Assembly (NCBI GenBank): GCA_946480475.1
Contig: CAMLJM010000030.1
Location: 1 to 25,014 of the forward strand
DNA: 25,014 bases
Origin: an uncultured Alphaproteobacteria bacterium
GTDB taxonomy: Bacteria; Pseudomonadota; Alphaproteobacteria; Micavibrionales; Micavibrionaceae
Reading direction: 5' to 3'
The notes under the pieces are model-generated. The model did not search any database. It was not told the DNA's origin and was given only the letters and a program-made list of their open reading frames with translations. A program made the translations under genes and the position numbers. Positions 22,119 to 25,014 of the stretch are shown here, piece after piece. Position 1 is the first letter of the stretch, and each line of letters starts with the position of its first letter.

Positions 22119-22810
22119 GCAAAAACATTCTCCTCGCTGATGATGACCCCAATATCCGGGAAGTTATTATATTCGCCCTTGAAAAAGCGGGTATGAATGT
22201 CACCAGCGCCAAAAACGGTGCGGAAGCCCTCATCTTATTTCATGAGGTAAAGCCTGCGCTGATCATACTAGATATTGGTATGCCTGAAATGGATGGTCTG
22301 GAGGTTTGCAAACAGATCAGAAAAACTGCCGATACACCTATTCTGTTTTTGTCGTCACGTGATGAGGAAATAGATCGTGTTGTCGGGCTGGAAATTGGCG
22401 GAGATGATTATGTTACCAAGCCCTTCAGCCCGCGGGAACTTGTCGCGCGTATCAATGCCATTCTTAAAAGGACGAATGCAGATGCGAGTGTGGAGGTGCA
22501 TTCGAAATCTCTTCTTCAATATGGCTCAATAGAGCTCGATCCTGAACGTCATCAAGTGTTTTTTAATGATCAGTCCTTGGCACTGACATCAAAAGAATTT
22601 GAAATCCTTAAAGGGATGTTGCGTCATCCTGAAAACGTGTTCGATAGACAAAAAATAATTAATTTTGCCTACGACATGAATATTCATGTTAGCGATCGTA
22701 CCATTGACAGTCATATCCGGCATATACGCAGCAAATTTCAAGAGGTTGGATGCGAATCCGCAATTGAAACGATTCATGGTGTGGGATACAAGTTGGGAAC
22801 ATGCCGCTAA
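22115..22810 (+). CDS. OmpR-family response regulator (CreB-like)
   Basis: The product is 231 residues. The receiver domain has DDD (9-11), phospho-acceptor Asp53 in IILDIGMPEMDG, Ser in LFLSSRD, and Lys102 in YVTKPFSPREL. The winged-helix DNA-binding domain (about 130-231) has LTSKEFEILKGML and the recognition helix SDRTIDSHIRHIRSKF, ending HGVGYKL. It overlaps DUF4173 by four bases and the kinase by ten. The arrangement, an OmpR-type regulator with a kinase that has a large periplasmic domain, is CreB/ChvI-like, but orthology to a named system cannot be shown here. Confidence 0.95.
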   Translation: MSKNILLADDDPNIREVIIFALEKAGMNVTSAKNGAEALILFHEVKPALIILDIGMPEMDGLEVCKQIRKTADTPILFLSSRDEEIDRVVGLEIGGDDYVTKPFSPRELVARINAILKRTNADASVEVHSKSLLQYGSIELDPERHQVFFNDQSLALTSKEFEILKGMLRHPENVFDRQKIINFAYDMNIHVSDRTIDSHIRHIRSKFQEVGCESAIETIHGVGYKLGTCR

Positions 22811-24384
22811 AAGAAAATCGTACAACAGCATTATTCAGGCTCAGAACTATACTTCTGATCGTAAATCTCGCTGTTCTGGTTTTGCCGCTAGGAAGTGCTT
22901 TTTTCTTTCGTTTTTATGAGAACGAACTGGTGCGCCAAACGGAACTGGAGTTGATTTCGCAGGGTGCTCTTCTTGCGGCTTCTTACAAGCAAGAGCTACT
23001 CAGCTATATTGGCAATAAAGATGAATATGGTTTGCTAGCCACGAAGAAAAGCCCCGTGGAGCTAGATGAACTTTACGCCCCCATAAATCCGCAACTTGAT
23101 TTATCGCGCACTATTGTTCTGCCACGTCGTCCTGAAGGTGTGGTTGTATCTGCCAGTGTGAGTGGACCTGAGTTCACGGCTGCAAAATCTTTGACCCCCA
23201 TTATCGCAGAAGCGCAGAAAACGACATTATCTGGCGTACGTATTCTCGATTACAAAGGAACTGTCGTTTCCGGACCCAAAGAAACGGGATTATCCTTTGC
23301 AGAATTTCCTGAAGTACAGATGGCAATGGAAGGGGCCTATAACAGTGTAATCCGACAGCGCATTTCTGACTCGCCATCTCCAGCGCTCGCCTCAATCAGC
23401 AGGGGTACAAATATTCGTGTCTTTGTGGCTTACCCCGTGCTCTATAACGACCATGTCTGGGGCGTCATTTACTTGTCGCGCACACCAAAAAACATTCTGA
23501 AATATCTACATGCCGAAAAAGATCGTGTGATTATGGCAGGTGTTACTATTCTGGTACTGACAATACTGCTCGCTTTCCTGACTTCCTATACTATTTCCCA
23601 GCCTATATACCGCTTGGTTGATAAGACGAAGAAAATTGCAGCGGGGGACAGGACGGGTTTCTATCCTCTGGAATCGCCTGGTACCAAGGAAGTTGAGATT
23701 CTTTCTGAAAGTTTCCTGAAAATGGCATCGGCTCTACAGGAGCGGTCGGAGTATATAAGAAATTTTGCAGCACATGTGTCGCATGAACTGAAAACTCCTC
23801 TAACATCTATTCGTGGAGCCGCTGAACTGCTGCAGGATCACGATCTTAAGCCTGCTGAGAAAGAGCATTTCCTATCACTGATTGTGCATGACACGGATCG
23901 TCTTAAACGTATGGTGACGAGGTTGCTGGAACTTGCACGAGCAGACAATTTGACCCCCACCAATGAAAGCGCAAACATTGCAGGCGTTCTCAATAAATTG
24001 GAGAAACGCTATACCAGTGAAGGACTGTCTGTGGCATTCAGCCAAAAAGAGGATCTATTAGCATTAGTTTCTGCAGATAATCTGGAGACTATTTTTGTCA
24101 ACTTGTTTGATAATGCGCTACAGCATCAAGCAACTCGCATTGAGGTAAATATTAAATCAAGAGACCACTCGATTATCTTGGAAATACAGGATAATGGTAC
24201 GGGAATATCGCCAGCTAATGTAGAGAAGGTATTTACGCCATTCTTCACTACAAGACGTGAAGGCGGTGGTACGGGGTTAGGTCTGGATATTGTGATGTCG
24301 ATTTTAAGAAATCATAATGGAGCCATAAAAGTTGCTGATAGTGCAAAGGGCGCCCGCTTCGTTATAGATCTTCCACGTGCTTAG
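22801..24384 (+). CDS. Sensor histidine kinase with periplasmic Cache-like domain (CreC-like)
   Basis: The product is 527 residues. TM1 spans about 15-37, a periplasmic domain of about 200 residues (38-240) ends with VFVAYPVLYNDHVWGVIYLS, a Cache-like strand pattern, and TM2 spans about 243-264. A HAMP domain follows (about 265-317). The H-box is AAHVSHELKTPLTSIRG with His328; the N-box is NLFDNALQHQ; the ATP lid has DNGTGIS and GGGTGLGLDIV. All kinase motifs are intact. The gene overlaps the regulator by ten bases. CreC-like domain order is established knowledge; the signal is unknown. Its stop lies in a nested hairpin (TAGCAA/TTGCTA with outer GTGCTT/AAGCAC, 24378-24408) lacking a T-run. 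Confidence 0.95.
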   Translation: MPLKENRTTALFRLRTILLIVNLAVLVLPLGSAFFFRFYENELVRQTELELISQGALLAASYKQELLSYIGNKDEYGLLATKKSPVELDELYAPINPQLDLSRTIVLPRRPEGVVVSASVSGPEFTAAKSLTPIIAEAQKTTLSGVRILDYKGTVVSGPKETGLSFAEFPEVQMAMEGAYNSVIRQRISDSPSPALASISRGTNIRVFVAYPVLYNDHVWGVIYLSRTPKNILKYLHAEKDRVIMAGVTILVLTILLAFLTSYTISQPIYRLVDKTKKIAAGDRTGFYPLESPGTKEVEILSESFLKMASALQERSEYIRNFAAHVSHELKTPLTSIRGAAELLQDHDLKPAEKEHFLSLIVHDTDRLKRMVTRLLELARADNLTPTNESANIAGVLNKLEKRYTSEGLSVAFSQKEDLLALVSADNLETIFVNLFDNALQHQATRIEVNIKSRDHSIILEIQDNGTGISPANVEKVFTPFFTTRREGGGTGLGLDIVMSILRNHNGAIKVADSAKGARFVIDLPRA

Positions 24385-24483
24385 CAATCCTTGCTATTAG
24401 ACAAGCACCGCCAATGGTTCCGAATAGAAAAATTATGTGAGGCTCTCCAGATAAAGTTTCTGAAGGATAGAACAACAGGACTC

Positions 24484-24502
24484 TGTTACCCCCTTGTTAC
24501 CC
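24484..24502. repeat. 19-base direct repeat, copy 2
   Basis: TGTTACCCCCTTGTTACCC, identical to 20039-20057. It lies in the 155-base gap between the kinase and the leftward gene at 24540, where I see no other feature besides the hairpin at the kinase stop. Confidence 0.75.
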
Positions 24503-24539
24503 TGCAAAATTAGCTTTGATTTGCAGTCTTCTGTTTCAG

Positions 24540-24947
24540 TCAATGTTTTCTTGGGCGACCAATTACGTATGATTTGGGTTTAAAGGGGTTACCTGCCTCA
24601 ATTAATTCATCAAAGGGTTGGCATGAAGCCCATGCATGAAGCTTCTTTGCTTCGTCTTGAATAATAGGATCGAGTTTTTCAAGAATAGCATCCACGAGTC
24701 TAACTATCTTTTTGGCATCGTCTGTTGAAATTGTTTTAAGTGCAGTGGCGGTACAGCCGATACTATGAAAGCCGAGTTCCGGATTTTCTTTGTAGTATCT
24801 CGCATGAGGTTGGTTTTGTTCACATTCATCAACCGAGTGGGCTATATTCCTATTACGCCACAATCCAAAAATTTTGTGATCCTCCTGTAGCTCTGGCGGC
24901 AAAGAGGTAATTATATCAGATTCTAATTTTATCAGTGACTTTCGCAC
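24540..24947 (-). CDS. HEPN-like protein, probably 5'-truncated
   Basis: The frame is open from a stop codon at 24972-24974; the only start in it is a GTG at 24947, which gives 135 residues (RKSLIKLESDIITSL onward). The peptide before that GTG (HFAEG) reads like native protein and its ribosome site would touch the start codon, so the gene may be missing its true N-terminus. The helical body contains GLWRNRNIAHSVDE, an R-x5-H arrangement typical of HEPN-domain ribonuclease-like proteins, and a long helix VRLVDAILEKLDPIIQDEAK. The end is basic (IGRPRKH). HEPN assignment rests on this motif alone. No antitoxin-like gene follows before the kinase. Confidence 0.5.
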   Translation of the reverse strand: MRKSLIKLESDIITSLPPELQEDHKIFGLWRNRNIAHSVDECEQNQPHARYYKENPELGFHSIGCTATALKTISTDDAKKIVRLVDAILEKLDPIIQDEAKKLHAWASCQPFDELIEAGNPFKPKSYVIGRPRKH

Positions 24948-24963
24948 TCCTTCAGCAAAGTGA

Positions 24964-25014
24964 CCCGCCCCCTATAAAGGAGTCCATATCTGGAGTGAGT
25001 CCGGGTAGATTATG
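24964..25014. other. Possible mobile-element end at the window edge
   Basis: Right of the truncated gene, CCCCCTATAAAGGAGTCC and TGGAGTGAGTCCGGG show repeated GGAGT/GAGTCC units and no gene. The abrupt end of an open frame here suggests an insertion or deletion boundary. Too little sequence is visible to name an element. Confidence 0.25.

Noticed and set aside
24964..25014. Named insertion sequence end
   Set aside because: No transposase and no second inverted repeat are visible; the resemblance is too weak to assign a family.

Overview
The window looks like an alphaproteobacterial chromosome segment of intermediate GC, judged from the gene families and their order. No 16S or other marker gene is present, so this placement is an inference. 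There are three blocks.

(1) Positions 1-6331, minus strand: a copper-resistance operon. In transcription order it encodes a small secreted Cys/His protein, a Sec-exported multicopper oxidase (PcoA/CopA type), an outer-membrane CopB, a DUF2231 membrane protein, a TRASH/YHS-type periplasmic metal-binding protein, a DUF2933 membrane peptide, and a P1B copper ATPase cut by the left edge. An extended -10 box sits so close to the first ATG that a leaderless mRNA is likely.

(2) Positions 6457-13003, minus strand: seven genes joined by overlaps or gaps of at most 16 bases. They are a thermostable-haemolysin family protein, a fusion of an AMP-forming acyl ligase with a haem-oxygenase-like diiron oxidase domain, an SDR, a secreted TPR protein, an OmpR-type response regulator with its histidine kinase, and a DUF423 membrane protein. 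This looks like a self-regulated pathway for a small molecule or lipid, placed directly upstream of the copper operon.

(3) From about 13.1 kb: integrative-element territory. Three sequences derived from or resembling the 3' end of an elongator tRNA-Met gene (19862-19905 clear; 14717-14733 and 13115-13131 short) delimit what I read as two tandem elements. Each has the same left end: a tRNA-like core, a gap of about 130 bases, a 132-residue protein of unknown function (the two copies are about 73% identical), a hairpin, and a conserved tail. Each has an integrase gene at its right end pointing left. Element 1 (13.1-14.7 kb) keeps only the N-terminal part of its integrase. Element 2 (14.7-19.9 kb) has an intact P4-type integrase, an AlpA-like excisionase, two winged-helix proteins, a PemK/MazF toxin, a zinc-ribbon protein and an iteron cluster. 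A 9-base motif, GGCGCTGGG, occurs nine times here and, by eye, nowhere else in the window.

Right of the tRNA remnant (20.1-24.4 kb) lie a small tyrosine phosphatase and, divergently, an operon for a DUF4173 membrane protein and a CreBC-like two-component system. A 19-base direct repeat brackets this module. The window ends in a HEPN-like gene that appears truncated at its 5' end.
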